Assembly: GCA_945952315.1 (NCBI GenBank)
Contig: CAMFIE010000013.1
Coordinates: 34,134 to 98,133 of the forward strand
Length of the DNA stretch: 64,000 nt
Origin: an uncultured Rhizobium sp.
GTDB taxonomy: Bacteria; Pseudomonadota; Alphaproteobacteria; Rhizobiales; Rhizobiaceae
Reading direction: 5' to 3'
Shown here: in pieces, positions 19,928 to 28,742 of the stretch
Position numbering within the stretch: the stretch's first letter is position 1
How the letters are laid out: every line of letters begins with the position of its first letter
Position numbers and translations under genes: made by a program
Notes under the pieces: generated by a model
Database searches by the model: none
What the model was told of the DNA's origin: nothing
The model's input: the letters and a program-made list of their open reading frames with translations, nothing else

Positions 19928-21316
19928 TCAGATGGAACGCTTGCCTGACCAGTCCACCTGCCGTGTCGCATACATGGTCACCGCCACCGTCGCGAAAGCG
20001 ATGAGCGAGCCTGCAAGCAGGGCAAATTCCTCTTCCCGCATCAGGAGATAGAGCAGCCCGTAGCTGACCGCCAGGACCCCGGTGAGGATCAGACCATAGC
20101 GGCGGCTTCCGACCAGCGACGTGCCATAAAGCCCGATCAGACCTGTCGTTCCACCCGCACCGATGAGATAGGCAAGACCGAAGCCCAGGTGTTCACCCAG
20201 CCCGAGCAGCAGCAGATAGAACACGCCGACTGCCGATCCGGTCAGCAGATACTGGACCGCAAAGACCCTCTGCCGCGCCTTCACCGCCAGCAGGAAGACC
20301 GAGAAGAAGGTGACGACAAAAAAGCCGAAGGCATATTTCAGCGTGCGGTTGATCTCCTGATAGAAACCGACCGGCTCTACCAGATTGACGGACATGCCGT
20401 TGTCATAGAAGGGCAATACCATCGACTGCTGCGACTTGCCGATGCCGCGGGCGAGATAGGGCACTTTCCAGCTGCCTGTAAAACCCTTTTCCGAAATGCT
20501 CTGCTCGTCCGGAAGCGTAAAGCCTTCAAAGCCCGGATGCGGCCAGTTGCCCGAGATGGAAAGGCTGGTCGTCTGCCCGGCCGGGGTTACGCTGAACTGG
20601 TTCGAGCCGTTGAGATCAAGCGTGGCATCGAAATCAAAGCCATCCATAACCTTCTGGAGCGGAACGGGCACGGATATGCCGTTTGCTGCCTCGGGGCCAG
20701 AGCGCATCTGATCACCAAGCCCCGGCTCAAAATTCTCCGGCACGAAAGACCCGATGCGGATCGTGGCATTCGAACGGATACCCTTCGGATCATTGATGCC
20801 GATCACCAGATTTGCCTTGTCCCAGTCGAGCGAGGCGCTGTAGCGCTGCAGCTCGTTGAGTGTTTCCGCCGAAAAGCGGCCGCGAAGGGTCACTTTCGCC
20901 TTGTAGACCGGCGTCGAATAGATCGAGAGATGCCGCACTTCCACGGCGAGATCCGCCTTGGCATCCACCGTATCGGCCATCAGGATCACCGGCTCGATAC
21001 TGCCGTTGGTCGATGCGGGTCGAAGTTTCGGCACGACAAGGTAAGGTCCGTTGATCTGCTGCTGGCCGCCCCAGCTCAAGGCGATGCGCCCGGCCACATC
21101 GGCGGCCCGCTCGGCCCGCTCGTCCGTCAGCATCATCAGCCAGAACATCGGCACCATCAGCACCACGGAGAGAATGCCGATCATCACCAGCCCCGCTCCC
21201 GGCGTGGCAAAAAAGCTGCCAAACCCGGATGGCAGCCGCGCCGGGCCGGAATGTACATGCGTTTCCTGCACCTCTTCCGGTTGCACGGAAGAAGCCTTGC
21301 TTTCACTGTCTGTCAT
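19928..21316 (-). CDS. creD: Cell envelope integrity protein CreD (Cet family)
   Basis: 462-residue inner-membrane protein. It has one N-terminal membrane segment (GLVMIGILSVVLMVPMFWLMM), a large periplasmic part, and about five to six C-terminal spans (YAFGFFVVTFFSVFLLAV, LLTGSAVGVFYLLLLGLGEH and others). The RTLKYAFGFF and EHLGFGLAYLIGA segments match CreD. In enterics it is a CreBC target linked to envelope stability and colicin tolerance; no creBC genes are in this window. ATG at 21316 (MTDSESK) is preferred to the longer 21337 start. Confidence 0.93.
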   Translation of the reverse strand: MTDSESKASSVQPEEVQETHVHSGPARLPSGFGSFFATPGAGLVMIGILSVVLMVPMFWLMMLTDERAERAADVAGRIALSWGGQQQINGPYLVVPKLRPASTNGSIEPVILMADTVDAKADLAVEVRHLSIYSTPVYKAKVTLRGRFSAETLNELQRYSASLDWDKANLVIGINDPKGIRSNATIRIGSFVPENFEPGLGDQMRSGPEAANGISVPVPLQKVMDGFDFDATLDLNGSNQFSVTPAGQTTSLSISGNWPHPGFEGFTLPDEQSISEKGFTGSWKVPYLARGIGKSQQSMVLPFYDNGMSVNLVEPVGFYQEINRTLKYAFGFFVVTFFSVFLLAVKARQRVFAVQYLLTGSAVGVFYLLLLGLGEHLGFGLAYLIGAGGTTGLIGLYGTSLVGSRRYGLILTGVLAVSYGLLYLLMREEEFALLAGSLIAFATVAVTMYATRQVDWSGKRSI

Positions 21317-21415
21317 AAGATCGCTCCCCAAATCCACAAATGGACAAGCGGATGCTGAGCGAGCAAAACGGCCAAAACACTATGAAATCGTGGCGAAGCG
21401 GTGAATTTCAGGTGG

Positions 21416-21446
21416 CAATAAAAAACCCGGCACCGGGCCGGGTTTT
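21416..21446 (-). terminator. Terminator of aspS
   Basis: AAAACCCGGC (21422-21431) pairs with GCCGGGTTTT (21437-21446). On the minus strand a run of six T residues follows the stem. It lies 28 bp beyond the aspS stop. Confidence 0.88.
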
Positions 21447-21473
21447 CCAATTGTGGCAATCCGCTTGCGAGGA

Positions 21474-23264
21474 TCAGTCCTTCTTCGCGCTCGGGACCAC
21501 ACGCAGGGCGAGTTCGCGCAACTGTGCGGGCGTTGCCGGAGCGGGTGCGTTCATCAGCAGGTCCTGTGCCTGCTGGTTCATCGGGAAGAGCGAGATTTCG
21601 CGCAGGTTCTTCGCACCGACGAGCAGCATGATCACGCGGTCGATACCGGCAGCCATGCCACCATGCGGCGGAGCGCCGTACTGGAAGGCGCGGTAAAGGC
21701 CGCCGAAGCGATCCTCCACGTCCTGCTGCGACAGCCCGACCTTTTCGAAGGCCTTGACCATCAGTTCCGGCGACTGGTTACGGATCGAACCGGAGGCGAT
21801 TTCGAAGCCGTTGCAGACCATGTCATACTGGTAGGCCTTGATCGTCAGCGGATCCTGGTTTTCCAGCGCATCCATGCCACCCTGCGGCATCGAGAAGGGG
21901 TTGTGGGCAAAGTCCACCTTCTTCTCGTCCTCGTTCCATTCGTAGAACGGGAAATCGACGATCCAGCACAGCTCGAACCGGTCGCGGTCGACGAGGTTCA
22001 GTTCCTCCCCGGCGCGGGTGCGGGCTTCGCCTGCAAACTTGTAGAATTTCGCCGGATCACCGGCCACGAAGAAGCAGGCATCGCCGTCGCCGAGGCCAAG
22101 CTGGGTGCGGATCGCATCGGTGCGCTCCTCGCCGATATTCTTGGCAAGCGGACCGGCGCCCTCGAGCTTTTCCCCTTCCTTGCGCCAGAAGATATAGCCG
22201 AGGCCCGGCTGGCCCTGGCTCTGCGCCCAGGCATTCATGCGGTCGCAGAAAGCGCGCGAGCCGCCGGTCTTTGCCGGGATTGCCCAGACTTCCACCTTCG
22301 GGTTGGAAGCGATCATGTTGGCGAAAACCTTGAAGCCCGAACCGGCGAAATGCTCGGTCACGGCTTCCATGATGATCGGGTTGCGCAGGTCCGGCTTGTC
22401 GGAGCCGTATTTGCGGATCGCATCATCATAGGCGATGCGCGGGAACTTCTGGGTGACGGGCTTGCCTTCGGCAAACTGTTCGAACACGCCGCGCAGAACC
22501 GGCTCCATCGTGTTCCAGATGTCTTCCTGCTCGACAAAGCTCATTTCGAGGTCGAGCTGGTAGAATTCGCCCGGGAGACGATCCGCGCGCGGGTCTTCAT
22601 CGCGGAAGCACGGCGCGATCTGGAAATAGCGGTCGAAACCGGCCACCATCAGAAGCTGCTTGTACTGCTGCGGCGCCTGCGGCAGCGCGAAGAACTTGCC
22701 TTCATGGATGCGGCTCGGCACGAGGAAGTCGCGCGCGCCTTCCGGCGAGGAGGCTGTCAGGATCGGCGTCGAATATTCGGCAAAGCCGATCTCGTTCATG
22801 CGGCGACGCATATCGGCGATGATCTGCGTGCGCTTGACGATGTTGCGGTGCAGCGTCTCGCGGCGCAGGTCGAGGAAGCGGTATTTCAGCCGCACATCTT
22901 CCGGATAATCCGGCTCGCCGAAAACCGGCAGCGGCAGTTCCTTGGCCGCTGCGAGAACCTCGATCTCCTTTGCATAGAGCTCGATTTCGCCGGTCGGCAT
23001 GTTCTTGTTCACGGTCTCTTCGGTGCGGGCCTTGACCACGCCATCGATGCGGATCACCCATTCGCCACGCACGGTTTCCGCCGTCTTGAAAGCCGGGCTG
23101 TCCGGATCGCACACCACCTGCGTCATGCCGTAATGATCGCGAAGGTCGATGAACAGCACGCCGCCATGGTCGCGGACGCGGTGAACCCAGCCCGAAAGGC
23201 GAACGGTGGAGCCGACATCGCTCTTGCGAAGGGCGGCACAGGTGTGACTGCGGTAACGGTGCAT
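21474..23264 (-). CDS. aspS: Aspartyl-tRNA synthetase, probably non-discriminating (Asp/Asn)
   Basis: Class II synthetase of 596 residues. The N-terminal anticodon-binding OB fold includes [19 protein letters not shown]. The catalytic core has motif 2 around [21 protein letters not shown], a GAD insert, and motif 3 [14 protein letters not shown]. His33 in RDHGG matches the non-discriminating AspRS of Pseudomonas, which also charges tRNA-Asn for the GatCAB route; this is inference. ATG at 23264 is preferred to an in-frame TTG at 23270. Confidence 0.97.
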   Translation of the reverse strand: MHRYRSHTCAALRKSDVGSTVRLSGWVHRVRDHGGVLFIDLRDHYGMTQVVCDPDSPAFKTAETVRGEWVIRIDGVVKARTEETVNKNMPTGEIELYAKEIEVLAAAKELPLPVFGEPDYPEDVRLKYRFLDLRRETLHRNIVKRTQIIADMRRRMNEIGFAEYSTPILTASSPEGARDFLVPSRIHEGKFFALPQAPQQYKQLLMVAGFDRYFQIAPCFRDEDPRADRLPGEFYQLDLEMSFVEQEDIWNTMEPVLRGVFEQFAEGKPVTQKFPRIAYDDAIRKYGSDKPDLRNPIIMEAVTEHFAGSGFKVFANMIASNPKVEVWAIPAKTGGSRAFCDRMNAWAQSQGQPGLGYIFWRKEGEKLEGAGPLAKNIGEERTDAIRTQLGLGDGDACFFVAGDPAKFYKFAGEARTRAGEELNLVDRDRFELCWIVDFPFYEWNEDEKKVDFAHNPFSMPQGGMDALENQDPLTIKAYQYDMVCNGFEIASGSIRNQSPELMVKAFEKVGLSQQDVEDRFGGLYRAFQYGAPPHGGMAAGIDRVIMLLVGAKNLREISLFPMNQQAQDLLMNAPAPATPAQLRELALRVVPSAKKD

Positions 23265-23490
23265 CGTCAAATGTCCTGAATGTCTGGAATCCCGGCTTTA
23301 GCTCCTCATATGAGCAGATTCCACCGGATTATGAATCGCCGGGAAAAGCGCATGCGCCGCCGCATTTGTCAAGGCTTTCACACCCCTTCCCTTATCTTGC
23401 ACTGTTTTTGCCGCATGGACTCACCTACAAGAAAGATCTTCGTCTCACCGCACCCTGCCCCCGTGCCCTATTCTCCGGAATGCCAGTCCC

Positions 23491-24735
23491 ATGAGCCAGA
23501 TCAGGCCGCTTGTCCCGCTTCTTGTTACCGCCGGCATTCTGATCGGGGGCAATGGCCTGCAGGGAACCTTCATCGCCCTGCGCGCCCATCAGGAGGGTTT
23601 TTCGACCTCGCTTATCGGGCTTGTCGGCACCGGCTACAATATCGGCTTTGCGATCGGGTGCATCTATGTCACGCGGATGATCCGGGCGATCGGGCATATC
23701 CGGGCCTTTTCGGCGCTGGCGGCGATTGCCTCCGCCGCCTCGCTCGGAATGGCGCTGCTGATCGAGCCGGTGAGCTGGTTCTTCATGCGGCTGATCTGCG
23801 GGCTCTGCTTTGCCGGGCTGTTCGCGGTGATGGAAAGCTGGCTGAATGCCAAGGTCACCAATGCCACCCGCGCCCGCACGCTCTCCGTCTATCGTTTCGT
23901 CGATCTCGGATCGGTGACGCTCGCGCAATATCTGATCCCTTCGGTCGGGATAGATGGCTTTGCCCTGTTTGCAGTGGTTTCCATGGCGCTGACACTGTCG
24001 CTGGTGCCGATTTCGCTCACCGACAAGTCGAGCCCCGCGCCGCCGGAAGCGATCCGCTTTGATGTGCGGGCGCTCTGGAACATCTCCCCGCTCGCGACGG
24101 CGGGCTGCATCGCCATCGGCCTTTCGAATTCCGCCTATCGCGCGCTGGGTCCGATCTACGGTCAGGGCATCGGCATGTCCGTCACCTCGATTGCGAGCTT
24201 CATGAGCATCGGCATTCTCTCCGGTGTGGTGCTGCAATATCCGCTTGGCCATTTTTCAGACCGTCTGGACCGGCGGGTGACGATCCTCGTTGCCTCGGGC
24301 GGGGCCATGCTCGCCTGCCTGTTCATCGGATTCATCGCCGGAACGAACGAGGTGCTGAACTTCATCGGCATCTTCGTATTCGGGGCTTTCGCCATGCCGC
24401 TCTATTCGCTGTGCTCGGCCCATGCGAATGACCATGCAAAGGAGGGCCAGCATGCGCTCGTCTCTGCCGGAACCCTGTTCTTCTGGTCGGTCGGCGCAAC
24501 CTTCGGCCCGCTCGTTGCCTCGATCCTGATCGACAAGCTCGGCGCCCAAAGCCTGTTTCTCTATCTCGCGAGCGTGCAGTTCCTCTTCATGCTCTATACG
24601 CTGAACCGGATGATGGTGCGCCGGGCGGTGCCGGTGGAGGCCCGCCATGGCCGCTTCCGCAGCCTGCTGCGCACCTCGATCTTCTTCAGCCGCCTTGCCC
24701 GCCCGCCAGAAGAAGACAGCCGCAGGCCGGATTGA
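23491..24735 (+). CDS. MFS transporter (YcaD-like)
   Basis: 414-residue permease with about 12 membrane segments. Family features include a cytoplasmic loop GHFSDRLDRRVTI between helices and the conserved VMESWLNAKVTNATRAR after helix 4, typical of YcaD-type MFS proteins. Substrate unknown. It is divergent from aspS and 77 bp upstream of a multicopper oxidase gene; whether they share a transcript is unclear. Confidence 0.92.
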   Translation: MSQIRPLVPLLVTAGILIGGNGLQGTFIALRAHQEGFSTSLIGLVGTGYNIGFAIGCIYVTRMIRAIGHIRAFSALAAIASAASLGMALLIEPVSWFFMRLICGLCFAGLFAVMESWLNAKVTNATRARTLSVYRFVDLGSVTLAQYLIPSVGIDGFALFAVVSMALTLSLVPISLTDKSSPAPPEAIRFDVRALWNISPLATAGCIAIGLSNSAYRALGPIYGQGIGMSVTSIASFMSIGILSGVVLQYPLGHFSDRLDRRVTILVASGGAMLACLFIGFIAGTNEVLNFIGIFVFGAFAMPLYSLCSAHANDHAKEGQHALVSAGTLFFWSVGATFGPLVASILIDKLGAQSLFLYLASVQFLFMLYTLNRMMVRRAVPVEARHGRFRSLLRTSIFFSRLARPPEEDSRRPD

Positions 24736-24812
24736 GCAACCGCGCCGCAATTTATCTTGATTTTAAAAATCAACTTATGCAAAACACCGTTCATCGCATA
24801 AGGACGTGTGCC

Positions 24813-26207
24813 ATGACCAGCCTTTCCCGCCGTACCCTTCTGAAAGCCGGTGCCCTCATGGGTGCCGCGGGCGCAATCGGGGCCGGTGCCGGGGCACTCG
24901 GGCTTGGCCGCGCACTTGCCGAACCAAACCGGATCGATCTCCAGGCACGCCCGCTCGATTTTGATCTCACCGGCAAGGGTCTCACCAAAAGCATGATGAC
25001 CTATGGCGAGGGCACCCTGCCGCCGGTGCTTCGTGCCCGGCAGGGCGAGGCCTTTGCTGCCCGGCTGCTGAACACACTCAAGGAACCGACCACCGTGCAC
25101 TGGCACGGCGTGCGCCTGCCGAATGCCATGGATGGCGTGCCATTGCTCAGTCAGCCTTATGTCTATCCGGGTGACACATTCGACTATGCTTTCACGCCGC
25201 CGGATGCGGGCACCTTCTGGTATCACCCGCATTGCAACACGCTGGAGCAGATGGGGCGCGGCCTTGCCGGAATGCTGGTTGTCGAGGGCAAGGATGATCC
25301 GGTTTTCGATGCGGAAATTCCGCTGATGCTGCGCGACTGGCGGCTCGGCGGCAACGGTCAGTTCATCGCGGCCTTCAAGGCCCGGGATGCGGCAAAATCC
25401 GGCACCTTCGGCACGTTCCGCACGGCGAACTGGCAAGAGGAGCCAAACGTTGAAGCGCCCACCGGAGGCCTCGTTCGTCTGCGCATTCTGGCGGCGGATG
25501 TGACCCGCATTTTCAACTTCACCCTGGAAGGGGCAACGGCGGACGTGATCGCACTCGACGGCAATCCGGTGCCGAAACGCTTTGCGCTCGACACGCTGAT
25601 GATCGCACCCGGACAGCGGCTCGATCTCGCCTTGCGGATGCCCGGAACCGAAGGTGCCACGGCCCGGCTGGTGGATATTCGCGGCAGCCAGCCGAAGCTC
25701 ATCGCAAGCTTTACGTTGAAAGGTCCAGACCTCAAGCGCAACCCTGGTGATCTCGGGCCGCTCACGGCAAATCCGGTTCCGCGCTTTGATGAGTCTGCCG
25801 CGGAAAATCTGGATATGGTGCTTTCGGCAACCGCCGACAGCGCGCCGAAGCCCTCGATCTGCGGTACGCTCGGCTATACGTTCTGGGCGATCAACAAGGT
25901 CGCCTGGTCCGGCGATACGGACCCGACCGCTCCCCTTTCAGAGCTGAAGCTCGGCCGCAGCTATCGCATCCGTCTTGCCAATCCCACGCCACATGCGCAT
26001 CCGATTCACCTGCACGGCATGAATTTCGTGGTGCTCTCGTCCAATATGCGTCAGGTGCAGCCCTTCGTCACCGATACATGGGCGATGTTGCCGGATGAAA
26101 AGGTGGAGCTCGGGCTGGTGGCCGACAATCCGGGTGACTGGGTGTTTCACTGCCACATCATCGAACATCAAAAAGCGGGAATGACCACCTATTTGCGTGT
26201 GGTTTGA
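24813..26207 (+). CDS. Tat-exported multicopper oxidase
   Basis: 464-residue periplasmic oxidase. A twin-arginine signal (SRRTLLKAG, Arg6-Arg7) precedes a long Ala/Gly-rich hydrophobic segment. All four copper-ligand motifs are present: HWHG, WYHPHCN, HPIHLHG and the C-terminal HCHIIEH, so type 1 and the trinuclear centre should be intact. Likely roles are Cu(I) or phenolic oxidation and copper tolerance, by family analogy (CueO/CumA type). No Met-rich insert typical of E. coli CueO is seen. ATG 24813 gives a proper Tat peptide; an upstream in-frame start at 24732 does not. Confidence 0.93.
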   Translation: MTSLSRRTLLKAGALMGAAGAIGAGAGALGLGRALAEPNRIDLQARPLDFDLTGKGLTKSMMTYGEGTLPPVLRARQGEAFAARLLNTLKEPTTVHWHGVRLPNAMDGVPLLSQPYVYPGDTFDYAFTPPDAGTFWYHPHCNTLEQMGRGLAGMLVVEGKDDPVFDAEIPLMLRDWRLGGNGQFIAAFKARDAAKSGTFGTFRTANWQEEPNVEAPTGGLVRLRILAADVTRIFNFTLEGATADVIALDGNPVPKRFALDTLMIAPGQRLDLALRMPGTEGATARLVDIRGSQPKLIASFTLKGPDLKRNPGDLGPLTANPVPRFDESAAENLDMVLSATADSAPKPSICGTLGYTFWAINKVAWSGDTDPTAPLSELKLGRSYRIRLANPTPHAHPIHLHGMNFVVLSSNMRQVQPFVTDTWAMLPDEKVELGLVADNPGDWVFHCHIIEHQKAGMTTYLRVV

Positions 26208-26297
26208 GGCAAGCACCACCGGAGCTTATTGACATCGGCCTCCGAAACGGAAAGGAAAACGAAACGTTAAATTCGGAGCCGGAACGGTCCCTCACCC

Positions 26298-27449
26298 ATG
26301 TTGATCATCGATACTACCGAAGCGCTGGACAAGGCCTGCCAGGAACTCGCAAAGTCGGATTTCATCACCATCGACACCGAATTCCTGCGGGAAACGACCT
26401 TCTGGCCGGTCCTCTGTCTCATCCAGATGGCGAGCCCGGAGCTGGAAGTGCTGGTGGACCCGATGGCCAAGGGCATCGATCTCAAGCCGTTCTTCACGCT
26501 GATGGCAAACAGTGCCGTCACCAAGGTATTCCACGCCGCCCGGCAGGATCTCGAAATCATCTACAATCTCGGCCGCATCATTCCGCATCCGATCTTCGAT
26601 ACGCAGGTCGCCGCCATGGTCTGCGGCTTTGGAGACAGCGTCTCCTATGACCAGCTGGTGCAGCGCACCAAGGGTGTCGCCATAGACAAGTCGTCGCGCT
26701 TTACCGACTGGAGCCACCGTCCGCTGTCTGAAAAGCAGCTCGCCTATGCGCTCGCCGACGTGACGCATCTGCGTGATGTCTATCAGGTGCTGAAGACGGA
26801 GCTGGAGCGCGAGGGGCGCTCGCTTTGGGTTGCCGAGGAAATGGCGATCCTCGAATCTCCGGTCACATACGATCTGCCGCCGGAGGACGCCTGGCAGCGG
26901 CTGAAGATGCGGCTGAAGAAGCCGCAGGAACTGGCCGTGCTGCGCGAGGTCGCCGCCTGGCGCGAGCGCGAGGCCCGCTCCCGCAATGTGCCGCGCTCCC
27001 GCGTGCTGAAAGACGACACGATTTACGAAATCGCCCAGCAGCAGCCGAAGGATGTGGAAGCGCTCGGTCGCCTGCGCACCGTGCCGAAGGGCTGGGAGCG
27101 CTCGTCAGGCGGTGCCGCAGTGCTTGACGCGGTGAACACAGCGCTCGCCCTGCCGCGCGCCGAGATGCCGCAGCCGCAGCGCCATGTGCAGGCGCCGGAA
27201 GGGGCCGCCGCCGCGACCGAGCTGCTCAAGGTTCTGCTGAAGCTGATTTCGGACAAGCAGGGTGTTGCCGCAAAGGTCATCGCCAACACGGACGACCTGG
27301 AAAAGATCGCCGCCGAAGGCGACAAGGCGGATGTGCCCGCGCTTCAGGGCTGGCGGCGTGATCTCTTCGGCGAAACCGCACTGAAGCTGATTTCCGGCGG
27401 CGTTGCCTTGCGTTTCGTTGACAAGAAAGTGGAAGCGGTGGAACTCTGA
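26298..27449 (+). CDS. rnd: Ribonuclease D
   Basis: 3'-5' exoribonuclease for tRNA and structured RNA maturation. The 383-residue protein has the DEDD core: Exo I IDTEFLRE (about residues 27-34), Exo II region KVFHAARQDLEI, and Exo III YALADVTHLRDVY. HRDC-like C-terminal domains follow (LRKPQELAVLREVAAWRERE, then YEIAQQQPKDVEAL). It lies 90 bp after the multicopper oxidase. Confidence 0.97.
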   Translation: MLIIDTTEALDKACQELAKSDFITIDTEFLRETTFWPVLCLIQMASPELEVLVDPMAKGIDLKPFFTLMANSAVTKVFHAARQDLEIIYNLGRIIPHPIFDTQVAAMVCGFGDSVSYDQLVQRTKGVAIDKSSRFTDWSHRPLSEKQLAYALADVTHLRDVYQVLKTELEREGRSLWVAEEMAILESPVTYDLPPEDAWQRLKMRLKKPQELAVLREVAAWREREARSRNVPRSRVLKDDTIYEIAQQQPKDVEALGRLRTVPKGWERSSGGAAVLDAVNTALALPRAEMPQPQRHVQAPEGAAAATELLKVLLKLISDKQGVAAKVIANTDDLEKIAAEGDKADVPALQGWRRDLFGETALKLISGGVALRFVDKKVEAVEL

Positions 27450-27497
27450 TCCGGGGCAAGGCGTTGCTTGCTTGCGCAATCAGGAAGTTTCCTCCCC

Positions 27498-28118
27498 ATG
27501 ATCACAGATGTCGCCGATTTCTTCGAAAAGGGCTGCGGGCGCTGCCCGCGCTTTGATACACCCGACTGCTCCACCCGCTATTGGGCGCAAGGCCTGCGAG
27601 ACTTGCGGGCGATCTGTCTGGAGGCAGGTCTTACGGAAACCGCCAAATGGGGCCATCCCTGCTATATGCATGCGGATCGCAATATAGTGCTGATCGGCGC
27701 CTTCCGCGGTGATTTCCGGTTGACCTTCATGGAAGCGGGATTGCTGTCTGACCCGCACGGCCTGCTCACCCGTCAGGGCGAAAACACCGCGCATCCGAAC
27801 ATGATTGGCTTTACGGATGCGGGCGCCGTTTCTCGCCTGAAGCCGGTTATCCTTACCTATCTGACCGAGGCCATGACCCATGCGAAGGCGGGTCTGCGTG
27901 CACCGAAACCGGCGGCTAGTCCCGACCTTCCGGAAGAATTCATCGCCGCACTGGATGCCGATCCGGAACTGGCCGAAGCCTTCCACAAACTCACCCCCGG
28001 TCGCCAGAAAAGCTATGCCATCAACCTGAATGGCGTGAAGAAGCCCGAAACCCGCCTCGCCCGCATCGCCAGATTTCGCGATCACATTCTAGCCGGAAAA
28101 GGCGCGCTGGAGCGGTAA
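27498..28118 (+). CDS. YdeI/OmpD-associated (OmdA) family protein with DUF1801-like domain
   Basis: 206-residue protein. The N-terminal part resembles DUF1801 (WAQGLRDLRAICLEAGLTETAKWGHPCYM, then LIGAFRGDFRLTFMEAGLL). The C-terminal part matches the OmdA segment (FHKLTPGRQKSYAINLNGVKKPETRLARI). Function unknown. It follows rnd by 48 bp on the same strand. ATG at 27498 has GGAAG upstream. Confidence 0.85.
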   Translation: MITDVADFFEKGCGRCPRFDTPDCSTRYWAQGLRDLRAICLEAGLTETAKWGHPCYMHADRNIVLIGAFRGDFRLTFMEAGLLSDPHGLLTRQGENTAHPNMIGFTDAGAVSRLKPVILTYLTEAMTHAKAGLRAPKPAASPDLPEEFIAALDADPELAEAFHKLTPGRQKSYAINLNGVKKPETRLARIARFRDHILAGKGALER

Positions 28119-28145
28119 GCTGCGGGCATCCCCCACCAGAGTCGG

Positions 28146-28460
28146 TCAAGATTTTAGAGCAGGGTCGTGATGCGGGTCTCGTCCACCGGCAAATATGCGC
28201 AGCACAATAACCCGCCCCTCCTCTACGAGAAAGGCGATCGTCAGTGACCGCTCAAAGCCGATGATGCGAATTCCCGGCCTCAGGCTATCTCGGACCGTAC
28301 CCCGCAACGGGAATAAATCCAGCTTGTTCAGGAAATTTTCGATCCGCGTCAGATAGGCGTCAGCCACAACCGTCGAACTAGATACGTTTAATATATAATT
28401 ATATAGGTTTTCCAGATCCGCTTCAGCCTCTGGTGTGAGGCTGACAGCGACTCGCTTCAT
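28146..28460 (-). CDS. RelE/ParE-type toxin
   Basis: 104-residue toxin-like protein. It begins KRVAVSLTPEAEADLENLYNYI, the usual ParE N-terminal helix, and ends with strands FERSLTIAFLVEEGRVIVLRIFAGG. Members either poison gyrase (ParE) or cut mRNA (RelE); the sequence fits ParE better. Its start overlaps the upstream antitoxin stop (ATGA, 28457-28460). Local base composition is AT-richer than the neighbours (around 28380-28410), suggesting acquisition. Confidence 0.85.
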   Translation of the reverse strand: MKRVAVSLTPEAEADLENLYNYILNVSSSTVVADAYLTRIENFLNKLDLFPLRGTVRDSLRPGIRIIGFERSLTIAFLVEEGRVIVLRIFAGGRDPHHDPALKS

Positions 28461-28648
28461 GCTTTCACGGACGGTGCGCGTTGGCGCTTGCGGATCCGGT
28501 TGACGGCGTCAGAAAGCGGCGCCACACGCGAAGGATCAGTCCGGTAAGCGTCGTAAGCCGGCACAACGTCCTGCCGCAGCCATATGTCGATCTGGCGCTC
28601 ACCTGCCTCTGGTTCCTGAGCATCGTCTTTGAAAACTACGTCACCCAT
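28457..28648 (-). CDS. Probable antitoxin of the ParE-type toxin
   Basis: 63-residue protein (start at MGDVVFKDD, 28648) just upstream of and overlapping the toxin gene. It has an IDIWLRQDVVPAYDAYRTDP segment and a basic C-terminus (VNRIRKRQRAPSVKA). It does not show a clear ribbon-helix-helix, so the antitoxin call rests mainly on position, size and overlap. An alternative ATG lies at 28672. Confidence 0.72.
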   Translation of the reverse strand: MGDVVFKDDAQEPEAGERQIDIWLRQDVVPAYDAYRTDPSRVAPLSDAVNRIRKRQRAPSVKA

Positions 28649-28742
28649 TCCGCGCCTCCTGTTTCCGTACATTCTAACATGTAGCAGCGCAGATGCCCAG
28701 CCTCCTTGAAAGCCGATGCATCCACAATGCGGAATATGTCCA

